Counted from the stretch's first letter, positions 31,049 to 40,862 are shown. The stretch: 64,000 nucleotides of DNA from an uncultured Pelagibacteraceae bacterium (GCA_902547825.1 CACCPE010000004.1:1-64000); one strand, 5' to 3'. Numbers and translations are program-made. Notes: generated by a model not told the origin, from the sequence alone.

Positions 31049-31633
31049 ATGTTTGAACTTCCTAAATTAGATTATGCTAATTCTGCTCTTTCTCCAATAA
31101 TGTCAGAGCAAACTTTGGATTTACATCATGGTAAGCACCACCAAACATATATTACGAATCTTAATAATTTTATAAAAGATTCTGATTATGAAAAATTGTC
31201 TCTGGTAGAAATAATTAAAAAATCATTTACTGAAAAAAAGGCAGGTATTTTTAACAACGCAAGTCAACACTGGAATCATAATCTTTTTTGGAAGTGCATG
31301 AAACCTAATGGAGGCGGAAACGTTCCATCAAAACTTGAAAATAAAATTAAACAAGATTTTGGAGGTTTTGAAAAATTCAGAGAAGAATTCATTAATGCTG
31401 GAGTTACTCAGTTTGGATCTGGATGGTGCTGGTTATCTTTAAAAGAAGAAAAGCTTGTAGTAACTAAATCACCAAATGCCGAAAACCCAATCATTCATAA
31501 TATGAAACCTATATTAGGGTGTGATGTCTGGGAACATTCTTATTACTTAGATTACAGAAATAAAAGACCAGCTTACTTGGAAAACTTTTTTGATAAATTA
31601 ATTAATTGGGAATTTGTTGAATCAAACTTATAG
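31049..31633 (+). CDS. sodB: Superoxide dismutase (Fe type)
   Basis: FELPKLDYANSALSPIMSEQTLDLHHGKHHQTYI; DVWEHSYYLDYRNKRPAYL. Confidence 0.94.
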   Translation: MFELPKLDYANSALSPIMSEQTLDLHHGKHHQTYITNLNNFIKDSDYEKLSLVEIIKKSFTEKKAGIFNNASQHWNHNLFWKCMKPNGGGNVPSKLENKIKQDFGGFEKFREEFINAGVTQFGSGWCWLSLKEEKLVVTKSPNAENPIIHNMKPILGCDVWEHSYYLDYRNKRPAYLENFFDKLINWEFVESNL

Positions 31634-31644
31634 CAATTGAATAT

Positions 31645-32055
31645 TTAATTTTTATTTTTTCTTGCAAAAATAAACGATCTTACACATTGAATTACAAAGT
31701 AGAGACCAGTCAGCAACATCATTATTTTAGACGTGTCTGCCCAAAAATTTTCAAATGCATATCCACTTATTAAAGTCCTAATAAAGTCTAATCCGCCAAG
31801 AAAAATAATTAGACCAAAAATTACAACAATATGCATAAATAATTTTTTCTTTAATGGAAACTTTATAGCTAAATATGAAAAAACAAATAAAGGAAAACCT
31901 AAAATAGACGGAATATAAGAAGTTGCTGAGGTACTTCCGCTAACAAAACTTACTATTATTCCCCAAATAATTAAAAAAATTCCATAATAATGCGATAATT
32001 TTTCAATTGATAGATTTAAAACTCTAAATTCTTTGTTAAATTCTTCGTTTTCCAT
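31645..32055 (-). CDS. Small integral membrane protein, function unknown
   Basis: 136-aa ORF with 3-4 predicted TM segments, in operon with the gene upstream. Confidence 0.65.
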   Translation of the reverse strand: MENEEFNKEFRVLNLSIEKLSHYYGIFLIIWGIIVSFVSGSTSATSYIPSILGFPLFVFSYLAIKFPLKKKLFMHIVVIFGLIIFLGGLDFIRTLISGYAFENFWADTSKIMMLLTGLYFVIQCVRSFIFARKNKN

Positions 32056-32057
32056 TT

Positions 32058-32360
32058 TTAAATTACCTTTTCAAACCCTTCAAAATTAGGATGACCTAGA
32101 TATAAATTTTGGTGTTTACCAGCATTACTATGCGCAAGTCTAAATGCTTCAGATTTAGTCCAATTTATAAAATCTTCTTTTGAATTCCAAATACTGTGTG
32201 ATGCATAAAGTGTATGATCTTCCTTTTTTTCTCCTTTAACTAAATTAAACTTTTTAAATCCTAGCACATTTTCTAAATGCGTTTCTCTGTTTTTCCACAC
32301 GTCTTCAAAAGCTTCTTCTTTTCCAAGGACTATTTTAAATCTATTCATTGCTATGTACAT
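32058..32360 (-). CDS. Antibiotic biosynthesis monooxygenase/haem-degrading monooxygenase-like
   Basis: MNRFKIVLGKEEAFEDVWKNRETHLENVLGFKKFNLVKG; ABM ferredoxin-like pattern; ATG at 32360 preferred to 32378. Confidence 0.75.
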   Translation of the reverse strand: MYIAMNRFKIVLGKEEAFEDVWKNRETHLENVLGFKKFNLVKGEKKEDHTLYASHSIWNSKEDFINWTKSEAFRLAHSNAGKHQNLYLGHPNFEGFEKVI

Positions 32361-32364
32361 ATTA

Positions 32365-32481
32365 AAAAAAATTACCAATTCCTAGGGCAGCAGCAACGAT
32401 CAAAGCAAGCCATATTAATCCTTTTATTAAAAAAAAGTAAAATCCTCCTACAATTATATTTTTATAAATTTTTTTTCTCAT
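32365..32481 (-). CDS. 39-aa single-TM membrane protein (not in ORF track)
   Basis: MRKKIYKNIIVGGFYFFLIKGLIWLALIVAAALGIGNFF*; directly upstream of the ABM ORF. Confidence 0.5.
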
Positions 32482-32533
32482 AAATAATAATATAAAATTT
32501 TCAGTCAATAATTAGAGACTTTTTGTCTCAAGT

Positions 32534-33286
32534 TTAACGTTTAACTAATTTGTCCACTAAAAATAAATAAAGTCTATAAGGTAATATTCTTAAAAATTTT
32601 AAAGTTAAAGTTAATCCTTTTGGAAAATGAATTTCAAAAGCATTTCCATTCACTAAGCCATTATAAATTTTATCAGCAGCGTATTCAGGAGTTTTCAAAA
32701 ATGGCATAGGAAACTCATTTTTATCAGTCAATGGAGTTTTGATGAAACCTGGTGATATAACTGAGACTCTCACTCCAAATTTTTTGAAATCAAAATAAAT
32801 ACTTTCACTAAAATTAGTTAAAGCAGCTTTTGAGGGACCATAACCACTTGAATTTGGCAAACCTCTATAACCTGCAATGGAAGAAACGATCGAAATATGT
32901 CCAGATTTTTTATTTTTAAAATAATCCTCAACAGTTTTTACGCAGTCGATAACACCTATAAAATTAACATTTATCACATTTTTAATTTTATCTGGATCTA
33001 TACTTTGCTCATCTTTTGGTTCATAAGTTCCACTAGAGAATAAACATATGTCAATGTCACCAAAAGAATTTAAAATATCCTTAAAAACATTATTTATCTG
33101 GGACTGATCAGTTACATCTAAGGGAAATGAACTTATGTTTTCATTTTTAGCTAAATTCTCCAAAAGCTCTTTTCTTCTTGCTGATACAGCAACTTTCCAT
33201 CCCTCGTAAGCAAATTTTTCTGCTACTGCTTTTCCAATTCCACTACTTGCACCTGTAATCCATATTTTTTTCTGATTTTCAGACAT
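32534..33286 (-). CDS. Short-chain dehydrogenase/reductase
   Basis: WITGASSGIGKAVAEKFA; SSIAGYRGLPNSSGYGPSKAAL. Confidence 0.9.
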   Translation of the reverse strand: MSENQKKIWITGASSGIGKAVAEKFAYEGWKVAVSARRKELLENLAKNENISSFPLDVTDQSQINNVFKDILNSFGDIDICLFSSGTYEPKDEQSIDPDKIKNVINVNFIGVIDCVKTVEDYFKNKKSGHISIVSSIAGYRGLPNSSGYGPSKAALTNFSESIYFDFKKFGVRVSVISPGFIKTPLTDKNEFPMPFLKTPEYAADKIYNGLVNGNAFEIHFPKGLTLTLKFLRILPYRLYLFLVDKLVKR

Positions 33287-33307
33287 AAATTAGTTATACC
33301 TTAATTT

Positions 33308-33772
33308 ATGACAAAGAATAAATCTTTATCTCTAGCTTTAATTCTATTGATAACTTTTACAGCATCAGGAATAGGTGGATTTACAACTACTTATTTTAAG
33401 GAACCATGGTATTCTCAGATCATTCTTCCAAGTTTTAATCCACCAAGTTGGGTGTTTGCTCCGGTATGGACATTTTTATACATTTTAATGTCTTTGGCTA
33501 TTTGGAAAGTATGGATTAATTCATTTGATACTAGACTATTAAAAATCTATATAATTCACTTAGTATTTAATGCTATGTGGAGTGTAATCTTTTTTGGCTT
33601 TCATCAAATTGGCATAGCACTAATTAATTTATCTGTAATCTTAATTTTCATTTTCATCATGATGAAAAAATATTTTTTTATAGATAAAATAAGTTTTTAT
33701 CTAATGATACCGTACTTTTTCTGGTCAATTTATGCTTTTGTTTTGAATTTTTCTATTTATAAATTGAATTAA
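33308..33772 (+). CDS. tspO: TspO/MBR family protein
   Basis: WYSQIILPSFNPPSWVFAPVWTFLYILMSLAIWKVW; LVFNAMWSVIFFG. Confidence 0.92.
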   Translation: MTKNKSLSLALILLITFTASGIGGFTTTYFKEPWYSQIILPSFNPPSWVFAPVWTFLYILMSLAIWKVWINSFDTRLLKIYIIHLVFNAMWSVIFFGFHQIGIALINLSVILIFIFIMMKKYFFIDKISFYLMIPYFFWSIYAFVLNFSIYKLN

Positions 33773-33773
33773 C

Positions 33774-34403
33774 ATGCCTATAAAAAGAACTCATAAAAAT
33801 ACCCAAAAAGAATTCTTATTAAAAAATAAAAATTTAAAAATCTTAGACTTAGGCTGTTCTTTGGCTAATTATTGGAAAGAAGCCAATCATTTTGCTGATA
33901 TTCAAGATCATACTGCAAGTTTTAAAAAAATTAATCTTAAATATACAAAAATTGAACCAAACAAAAAACTTCCATTTAAAGATAAAGAATTTGATTATGT
34001 TATATTAAGCCATGTTTTAGAACATGTGCCTAATTTGTTAGAATTTAAAAGTGAGCTCACTAGAATTGGAAAAAGCGGATATATTGAATTACCCACAAAA
34101 TTTTACGATAATTTAGTATTTGGTTCAGATGAACCTGATCTAGGACATAAATGGTGGTTTGAGTTTAACGATGATGAAAATATTCTTTATTATACAAAAA
34201 AGATAGATGCTATTGAAAAGTTTTTATCGGTCGGAACATCATGGAAATTTCAGAAATATTATGAAGATAGTTTTATTTTACAATTTTATTGGCAAGATAA
34301 TTTTGAAATGAGAGAGAGATCAAAATTTACTTTTGAAAAAAAAATTACTTTCCTCCAGTTAATAAAAAAATATTTTAGTAAAAAATTAAGAAATTTAGTT
34401 TGA
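33774..34403 (+). CDS. Class I SAM-dependent methyltransferase-like protein
   Basis: NLKILDLGCSLANYW; LPFKDKEFDYVILSHVLEHVPN. Confidence 0.7.
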   Translation: MPIKRTHKNTQKEFLLKNKNLKILDLGCSLANYWKEANHFADIQDHTASFKKINLKYTKIEPNKKLPFKDKEFDYVILSHVLEHVPNLLEFKSELTRIGKSGYIELPTKFYDNLVFGSDEPDLGHKWWFEFNDDENILYYTKKIDAIEKFLSVGTSWKFQKYYEDSFILQFYWQDNFEMRERSKFTFEKKITFLQLIKKYFSKKLRNLV

Positions 34404-34409
34404 ATTTTT

Positions 34410-35207
34410 ATGAATTATCCAAAATATTATAATTTTTTAAAAAATGTTCCTACAAAACTCAATTTATTTTATAAAAAAAAATTCAAGTCTGGTTTAATTG
34501 TTAAAAATAAATCAAAATCCAAGAATAGTTACGATCCCGTTACAAATCTTGATAAAGCCTTTGAAAAATATATAAGATCAATGATAAATGATAAATTTCC
34601 TGAAGACTCAATTATTGGAGAAGAATTTAAAGATAAATTTTTAAATAGTAATTTCAAATGGTCAATAGACCCGATTGACGGAACTAGAGCTTTTGTAATC
34701 GGTGCTCCTACTTGGTCTAATTTAATTAGTATATCTCATAATGAAAAATCTTTAATTGGTTTAGCTAACTTTCCTGAATTAAATAAGTATTATATAAATG
34801 ATAAAAACAATTCTTATGTAATCAAAAATTCAAAAAAAAAAATCTTGAGATCTTCTAAAAATAGAAATCTTAAAACTATCAAGATAATTGGAAATTTTCA
34901 CGGAACGATGAATTACGAGAGACAAAAAAAAGTAATTAAAAAATTTGGATGGTCCTTTAGATTGGCTAGTTTTGATGCGTTAAATTACTGTTTATTAGCG
35001 GAGGGTTCAGTAGATGCTGTTATTGAAGCAAATTTAAAACCGTACGACATCCTTCCTCTAATACCCATTATAAAAAATTCTGGAGCGATTGTAACAAATT
35101 GGAAAAATGAACCTGCAGAAAATGGAGGAAATATTATAGCTTCATCTAATAAAGCTTTACATAAAAAGATAATAAGATTACTAAAACCTTTTACAAAAAA
35201 TGATTAA
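34410..35207 (+). CDS. Inositol monophosphatase family protein (HisN-like histidinol-phosphatase)
   Basis: DSIIGEEF; WSIDPIDGTRAFVIGAPTWSNLI; SVDAVIEANLKPYDILPLIPIIKNSGAIVTNW. Confidence 0.85.
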   Translation: MNYPKYYNFLKNVPTKLNLFYKKKFKSGLIVKNKSKSKNSYDPVTNLDKAFEKYIRSMINDKFPEDSIIGEEFKDKFLNSNFKWSIDPIDGTRAFVIGAPTWSNLISISHNEKSLIGLANFPELNKYYINDKNNSYVIKNSKKKILRSSKNRNLKTIKIIGNFHGTMNYERQKKVIKKFGWSFRLASFDALNYCLLAEGSVDAVIEANLKPYDILPLIPIIKNSGAIVTNWKNEPAENGGNIIASSNKALHKKIIRLLKPFTKND

Positions 35208-35721
35208 TTTATTTATTAATAGAGTCTTCAGAGCCATAAAAATAGATATTGATCTTTATGAGGAAGTAGAGAAAGATAAAAAAGCAACTTTTCAAGCTGG
35301 TGTAGTAGTTGTTTTGTCTAGTTTAGCTGCTGGAGTCGGATCAATACACCTTGGTGCCTCAAATTTTTTAGTAGCTCCTGCATTATCACTCTTGAGTTGG
35401 TATGTCTGGGCTTATGTGATTTATTTTGTTGGAGTAAAATTATTTAGAGACCCAAACACAAAAAGTGATCATGGAGAACTTTTAAGAACCATAGGTTTTT
35501 CTAGCGCACCAGGACTGATTAGAGTTTTTGGCGTTACACCTGAATTAATGACTGTGACTTTTATAGGTTCCGCTTTTTGGATGCTAGCTTGTATGGTGGT
35601 TGCAGTTAAATCTGCCCTAGATTATGTGAGTCTCTGGAAAGCATTTGGAGTTGTAGTGGTATCATGGTTATTTCAAGCATTTTTTTTACTTTTAATAATT
35701 GTTTTATTTAAAGGATTTTAA
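35200..35721 (+). CDS. Yip1 family membrane protein
   Basis: Yip1-like TM pattern, GELLRTIGFSSAPGLIRVFG. Confidence 0.7.
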   Translation: MINLFINRVFRAIKIDIDLYEEVEKDKKATFQAGVVVVLSSLAAGVGSIHLGASNFLVAPALSLLSWYVWAYVIYFVGVKLFRDPNTKSDHGELLRTIGFSSAPGLIRVFGVTPELMTVTFIGSAFWMLACMVVAVKSALDYVSLWKAFGVVVVSWLFQAFFLLLIIVLFKGF

Positions 35722-35882
35722 AGGGGAAAAATAGTTTTAGATAAATTACAGCTGTTACAAATTTTATAACTATACATAATTAGGTTTTGCTTCACACTTT
35801 CGTCTTCCTTTCTGCATTCTTCACAAACATTATCTGTAGTTTCTTTGCTAATGTATATGACAATATGATCATCGTTTTTCAT
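35721..35882 (-). CDS. 54-aa CxxC...CxxC protein (putative zinc-binding; not in ORF track)
   Basis: MKNDDHIVIYISKETTDNVCEECRKEDESVKQNLIMYSYKICNSCNLSKTIFPL*, translated by hand. Confidence 0.5.
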
Positions 35883-35905
35883 AATGATTAATATATCATT
35901 AATTT

Positions 35906-36478
35906 ATGAAAAAATATTTATTTATAATTTTAGTTTGTTTAATAAGCACTTCTATTCAATCAAAAGATTATAAAAAAGTATATTTTGCTGGAGGATGCTT
36001 TTGGTGTATGGAGGAGTCCTTCGATGGAGTAGAGGGTGTTTTATCAACAGTTTCAGGCTACTCAGGTGGGCATTTAAAAAATCCTACTTACAATGATGTT
36101 ATTTACAAAGACACAGGCCACGTAGAAGCCTTAGAGATAACTTATGACCCAAACAAAGTAAGCTATGAGAAGTTGCTAAATATTTTTTGGAGAAATATAG
36201 ATCCCTTTGACTCGGAAGGTCAATTTTGTGACAAAGGTAAGAGCTATAGATCAGTAATTTTTTATCAAAATCAACTAGAAAAAGAATTTATTGATAAATC
36301 GTTCAAAAATTTAGAAAAAAAATTTGGTGAAAAAATTGTTACTTTAGTATGGAAATTTGATGAATTTTACCAAGCTGAAGATTATCACCAAGATTATTAC
36401 GAAAAAAATTTTATTCGTTATCTAATGTACAAAAAGGCGTGTAAAAGAGAAGAAACCTTGAAAACAATATGGAATTGA
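35906..36478 (+). CDS. msrA: Peptide-methionine (S)-S-oxide reductase
   Basis: VYFAGGCFWCMEESFDGVEGVLSTVSGYSGG; TGHVEALEITYDP. Confidence 0.95.
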   Translation: MKKYLFIILVCLISTSIQSKDYKKVYFAGGCFWCMEESFDGVEGVLSTVSGYSGGHLKNPTYNDVIYKDTGHVEALEITYDPNKVSYEKLLNIFWRNIDPFDSEGQFCDKGKSYRSVIFYQNQLEKEFIDKSFKNLEKKFGEKIVTLVWKFDEFYQAEDYHQDYYEKNFIRYLMYKKACKREETLKTIWN

Positions 36479-36924
36479 AAAAAATAATTTTAGCGATTTT
36501 TTTTCTATGTTTTGTTAATTCAGCAAATGCGGAAATGATAAAACCAGCTGAAAATTTATCTGCTTATGATGTAATTAAAATACAATTAGACGCTCTAAAA
36601 AATAATGATGACAAAGATAATGGCATTAAACAAACATGGATATTTGCTCATCCCGACAACAAAAAGATGACTGGGCCATACCCTAGATTTAGAATTATGC
36701 TTTATGATGTCCATTATAGAATACTTTTAAACCATTTTTCACATAAGATAGATTTAATAACAAATACTGAAAATAAATTTGTCTATGGAGTGAAAGTTTT
36801 AAACGATGAGAAGCAACAATTTTTTTATGAATGGCACGTAAGTAAAGGTAACGAAGAAAATTGTACAAATTGTTGGTTTACAACAGCAGTTTCAATGCCA
36901 ATTGATCAAGGTAATTCAATTTGA
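36469..36924 (+). CDS. Secreted DUF4864-like protein
   Basis: Signal peptide; LSAYDVIKIQLDALKNND..GIKQTWIFAHPDNKKMTGPYPRF. Confidence 0.6.
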   Translation: MELKKIILAIFFLCFVNSANAEMIKPAENLSAYDVIKIQLDALKNNDDKDNGIKQTWIFAHPDNKKMTGPYPRFRIMLYDVHYRILLNHFSHKIDLITNTENKFVYGVKVLNDEKQQFFYEWHVSKGNEENCTNCWFTTAVSMPIDQGNSI

Positions 36925-37121
36925 AAAGACCTCCTTTTGCAATTCGATACTTAATTATTGGTGCGATATTAGTAGTGCCACCAATACTCAGCACTCATTA
37001 TGGAACAATATATTTAGGTAAGCATAATGGTGTACTTCTAGGTTTTTGCGTTGGAATAGTTTGTGTATCTTTTGCGTGTTGGAAACTTTTTATTGATGAG
37101 TGGAGGGATGACGAGGACTAA
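36921..37121 (+). CDS. Small two-TM membrane protein
   Basis: TTG start, 4-base overlap with the gene upstream; two hydrophobic segments. Confidence 0.55.
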   Translation: MKRPPFAIRYLIIGAILVVPPILSTHYGTIYLGKHNGVLLGFCVGIVCVSFACWKLFIDEWRDDED

Positions 37122-38251
37122 TGAAATTCGAAATCTCAAGAGAAGGAGCCTTAAAACAGCTCGATGTTTTTATAAACAGTGAATTAGCAAATTATAGTTT
37201 CAAAAGAAATTTTGATTTAGGGCCAAAAGACAAATCAAATGTATCTTGTTTATCACCTTACATATCCCATAGATTAATTACTGAATATGAAGTCGCAAAG
37301 ACAGTTTTAGCAAAGTTTCCATACCAAAAAGTTGAAAAATATATCCAAGAAATATTTTGGAGAGTTTATTGGAAAGGTTGGTTAGAACTTAGACCTCAAG
37401 TTTGGACTGACTTTATAGAAGATTTAAAAGGATTAAAGGAAGATGACAATTATAAAAAAGCAATCAATGGTGAAACTCAAATTGAATGTTTTAATGATTG
37501 GGTAAAAGAACTTAAAGAAAATAACTATTTACATAATCATACAAGAATGTGGTTTGCTAGCATTTGGATATTTACTTTAAATCTACCTTGGCAAAAAGGT
37601 GCAGAATTTTTTTTGAAACATTTATATGATGGCGACGCCGCCTCTAATACTTTAAGCTGGAGATGGGTTGCAGGTTTGCAAACTAAGGGTAAACACTATG
37701 TTGCTCAGTCTTGGAATATTAGTAAGTTCACTAATAATAAATATAAGAATATTAAGTTAAACGATAATGCTTCTCCTTTAACAGATAATAGAGAGTATAA
37801 ATTAAATGCACTTAATTTTAAAAAAGAAGATAAATCAAATAAAAATTTAATTGTTTTTGAAAACGAATTAAATTTAGAAAATAAATATTTAAAAAAATAT
37901 GAAAATATTTATTTAGTTTTATTAAGTAATGAGGCTCGAAAATTAAAGCTTGAGCAAAAAATACTAGATTATAAGTCAAAAATAATTAATGACCAAAAAA
38001 AAAGGTTTGAAGATTTACAAATCATAGATGAAGTAAAATTTAAAACTCTAACACATGAAATTAAATCTTTTGATGTCTTCCACCCGAGCATCGGAGAGAA
38101 TTTTGCTTATTTAAATACTATAAGAAAAAAGCAAGATTTAGAGTTAAACTTTGTTTTGAACGAGGAAGATAGGTTTTCTTGGCAATTTTCCAATAAAGGA
38201 TATTTTAATTTTAAAAATAACATTCCAAAAATTCTAGCTAAATTTATTTGA
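37121..38251 (+). CDS. Photolyase/cryptochrome-family FAD-binding protein with atypical domain order
   Basis: FWRVYWKGWLELRP, HNHTRMWFASIWIFTLNLPWQKGAEFFLKHLYDGDAASNTLSWRWVAG: photolyase FAD domain at the N-terminus, followed by an extra C-terminal domain. Confidence 0.85.
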   Translation: MKFEISREGALKQLDVFINSELANYSFKRNFDLGPKDKSNVSCLSPYISHRLITEYEVAKTVLAKFPYQKVEKYIQEIFWRVYWKGWLELRPQVWTDFIEDLKGLKEDDNYKKAINGETQIECFNDWVKELKENNYLHNHTRMWFASIWIFTLNLPWQKGAEFFLKHLYDGDAASNTLSWRWVAGLQTKGKHYVAQSWNISKFTNNKYKNIKLNDNASPLTDNREYKLNALNFKKEDKSNKNLIVFENELNLENKYLKKYENIYLVLLSNEARKLKLEQKILDYKSKIINDQKKRFEDLQIIDEVKFKTLTHEIKSFDVFHPSIGENFAYLNTIRKKQDLELNFVLNEEDRFSWQFSNKGYFNFKNNIPKILAKFI

Positions 38252-38252
38252 G

Positions 38253-40862
38253 TTAATTTAACTTTGCGATTTCGTCTCTCAGAGACTTGCTTAACAAACT
38301 ATATCCTAAGTCATTCATATGTAATTGATCTTGATCATAAAACTTTTCATATCCAGCTTTTAACATTGGGTTACAGATATCAATGAATTTCCATTTTTCT
38401 AAATGATTTATTGTTTTTTTTATTTTATTATTTGTATTAGTAATCTCTTTTAAAAATTTTTTTCTAAAAGGACTTGGTTTTATTGAAATAAAAAAACATT
38501 TTGTATTCTTTAATTTTTCTGCAGCTTGAGTCGCAAATAATAAAAATTCTTGATTAATTTGATCAGAATTTAAGCCTCTTCCGATATCGTTATCGCCTGC
38601 GTAAAATAAAAGTATTTTTGGACTATAATTTGAAAAAATTCTCTCAAAATATGTTCTACATGAAGATAAAGTTGAACCCCCAAAAGCAAGATTTAAAATA
38701 TTTTTTCCACCGAGATCTTGTTCATAATTTTTCCACATACGAAAAGTAGAACTTCCGAATAATATTATTTCTTTCTGATTAATAGAGCTATTTATAGCGT
38801 TCAATTCAAGTTCTCTAACATCTAATTCAAATTCTTCCTCGATTGGACTTACAAGATTATAATTAGTACTTAAATTTGTTAAATCATGTGTATCAAGCTT
38901 AACTTTATTAGATAATTCGTGTGCCTCTTCAACATAACTTCTAAAAGTTTTTCTATAATCAAGTAAAAAAGACTTTATTTCTTCCATGTTAGTAGTGTCT
39001 TTTACAAAATTTGAAATTTTTACAGGTCGCTTAATAATCGCCGAGTAAACAGTCGAGGATACTGGTTTATCGAAGTTTGCTAAAGCTATAGGAACTAAAT
39101 AAGGTTCAGGTTTCAACTGACTTGCCAAAGCAAACGCACCAAGTTTGAAGGGCCCAGGCGATGTTTCAGTAAAGTTCTCTTCTGTTTCAGAGGTTCCCTC
39201 AGGAGCAATTACTAAAGGCTGGCCTTTATTAATTATATCTTGCGCATCTTTAAAAAATTTATCTTTTCTCTCTTTTTTTTCCTCATGAGTCTCATTTAGT
39301 AAATCTGACTCTTTAGTATGAACAAATATATAATCTAAATTTTCGTAAAAATTATGCCTCCAATACTCAGTATTCCTACTTGCACGAACTATTCTTTTTC
39401 CTCCATCACCGTATTTTGGATATAAAATTTTTGCACTTACGAAATGACTATCTATTGAAAAAGCATGCCCATTAGGTAACTTATTTTCATCATTAGCTGC
39501 GAGATGATTGTAAAAAAAAATATTATTAGCTTTACTTGGAAGATTTTCCATACCCTTTATAACGTAAGGCACATGATCAAATGCTTTAATAAAATTAGAA
39601 AGTGTTAATTTATCTAATGAGTCTTTACTTTCAATTTCTTTTAATTGTTCTACACGATTATAAATAATATTTAACTCTTTAAAAAATCTTTGCTGCTTTT
39701 CAAAACTTTTAAGTGCATCTGACATCAAGTTTGCAATAGACTTTTCAATTTCATTACCAGTTACCATTAGATTATAAATGATATCAAAAGCTAATTCATG
39801 AGAGTACCGATTTTCTAATAAGTGTGGCACACTATATAATTTTGAATTTACAGGAAGTTTAGAAAAATTATCTTGTATTAAAAATTTCAAGAGTTCTATT
39901 TCATTTTTAGCAGCGTATCTTGCTAGCCCTGTTGCGCTTTGCTGATATCTTCCTAATTGCCAAATTTGTCTTTTGAGAAGCTTGATGGCTAGAACAGGAT
40001 TATTTACTATTAAATTATTAATTACCTCATTGGATAGATGTAAAATTCTTGTATCTCTAGTTACCTTAATTGAATACGGAAATTTAATTAATCTTTTACC
40101 GCAAGATAACGAAAACGCTACTCCTGGTCTCGCAATCGATCTATATTTTTTCTTAATTGAATTATCTATTTTGCTATTAAATGAACCTTCAACTTTTCCA
40201 GACAGCAATATATTTAATCCACTGCTATCATTACCTTCAAGTGTAATAATTTCATCTGTAGAGTATAACTTTATCTCACCTAAATTCAGTAATTTTTTAA
40301 CATCTTCCTCAAGTATAGAAGAAAAAAAAATTGTATCTTTTATCTTTTCATAATTACTCTCGTTAATTCCAGAATTTGATCCTTTAGATATTTGATAATT
40401 ATTTTGCTTATAAGCACTTTCAAGATTTCTAGTTGACCATAAAAGATTGGTTGAAAAAAATAATATATAAGATAAAAAAGTTGCAAGAAAGTTTGGGTCA
40501 ACACTTTCGATTTCATCTATGTAGCTTAAATCAAAAGAATAATATTCAGTATTTTTATCAACTAATATTTCAGCCATAAATCTTCCTGGAGGATTTAATC
40601 CAGAAATACCTAATGGTGAATTTCTTTTATTGATCTTAGCAAATGTAAGAGAATTTTTTTCAAAATATTTATTAAATTTTACATTTCCATCTAAAAGAAA
40701 ATAAATTTTTTTAGATATTTCATGTTGCTTTGCTAATACGGTTTTTTCTTTACTTTTTGAAAATTTAATAGCATTTTCTAAAATTTTTTTAGTTACTGGT
40801 TTACTCGATAGAGCAAAACCAGCATCTTTCATAACTGATCTAAATTGTTCGTAATTACTCAT
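38253..40862 (-). CDS. Multidomain protein: cyclic-nucleotide-binding-like region(s) + PlsC-type acyltransferase + SGNH/GDSL hydrolase
   Basis: IYFLLDGNVKF and LNILLSGKVEG (cNMP-like); NHLAANDE (HX4D) and APEGTSETEE (acyltransferase); LFGSSTFRMW, NLAFGGS, YAGDNDIG, DQLHMNDLGY (SGNH blocks). Confidence 0.85.
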   Translation of the reverse strand: MSNYEQFRSVMKDAGFALSSKPVTKKILENAIKFSKSKEKTVLAKQHEISKKIYFLLDGNVKFNKYFEKNSLTFAKINKRNSPLGISGLNPPGRFMAEILVDKNTEYYSFDLSYIDEIESVDPNFLATFLSYILFFSTNLLWSTRNLESAYKQNNYQISKGSNSGINESNYEKIKDTIFFSSILEEDVKKLLNLGEIKLYSTDEIITLEGNDSSGLNILLSGKVEGSFNSKIDNSIKKKYRSIARPGVAFSLSCGKRLIKFPYSIKVTRDTRILHLSNEVINNLIVNNPVLAIKLLKRQIWQLGRYQQSATGLARYAAKNEIELLKFLIQDNFSKLPVNSKLYSVPHLLENRYSHELAFDIIYNLMVTGNEIEKSIANLMSDALKSFEKQQRFFKELNIIYNRVEQLKEIESKDSLDKLTLSNFIKAFDHVPYVIKGMENLPSKANNIFFYNHLAANDENKLPNGHAFSIDSHFVSAKILYPKYGDGGKRIVRASRNTEYWRHNFYENLDYIFVHTKESDLLNETHEEKKERKDKFFKDAQDIINKGQPLVIAPEGTSETEENFTETSPGPFKLGAFALASQLKPEPYLVPIALANFDKPVSSTVYSAIIKRPVKISNFVKDTTNMEEIKSFLLDYRKTFRSYVEEAHELSNKVKLDTHDLTNLSTNYNLVSPIEEEFELDVRELELNAINSSINQKEIILFGSSTFRMWKNYEQDLGGKNILNLAFGGSTLSSCRTYFERIFSNYSPKILLFYAGDNDIGRGLNSDQINQEFLLFATQAAEKLKNTKCFFISIKPSPFRKKFLKEITNTNNKIKKTINHLEKWKFIDICNPMLKAGYEKFYDQDQLHMNDLGYSLLSKSLRDEIAKLN

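Noticed and set aside
39973-40353. 126-aa plus ORF antisense to the cNMP/PlsC/SGNH protein
   Set aside because: No SD or recognisable domain; opposite strand of a clear coding gene.
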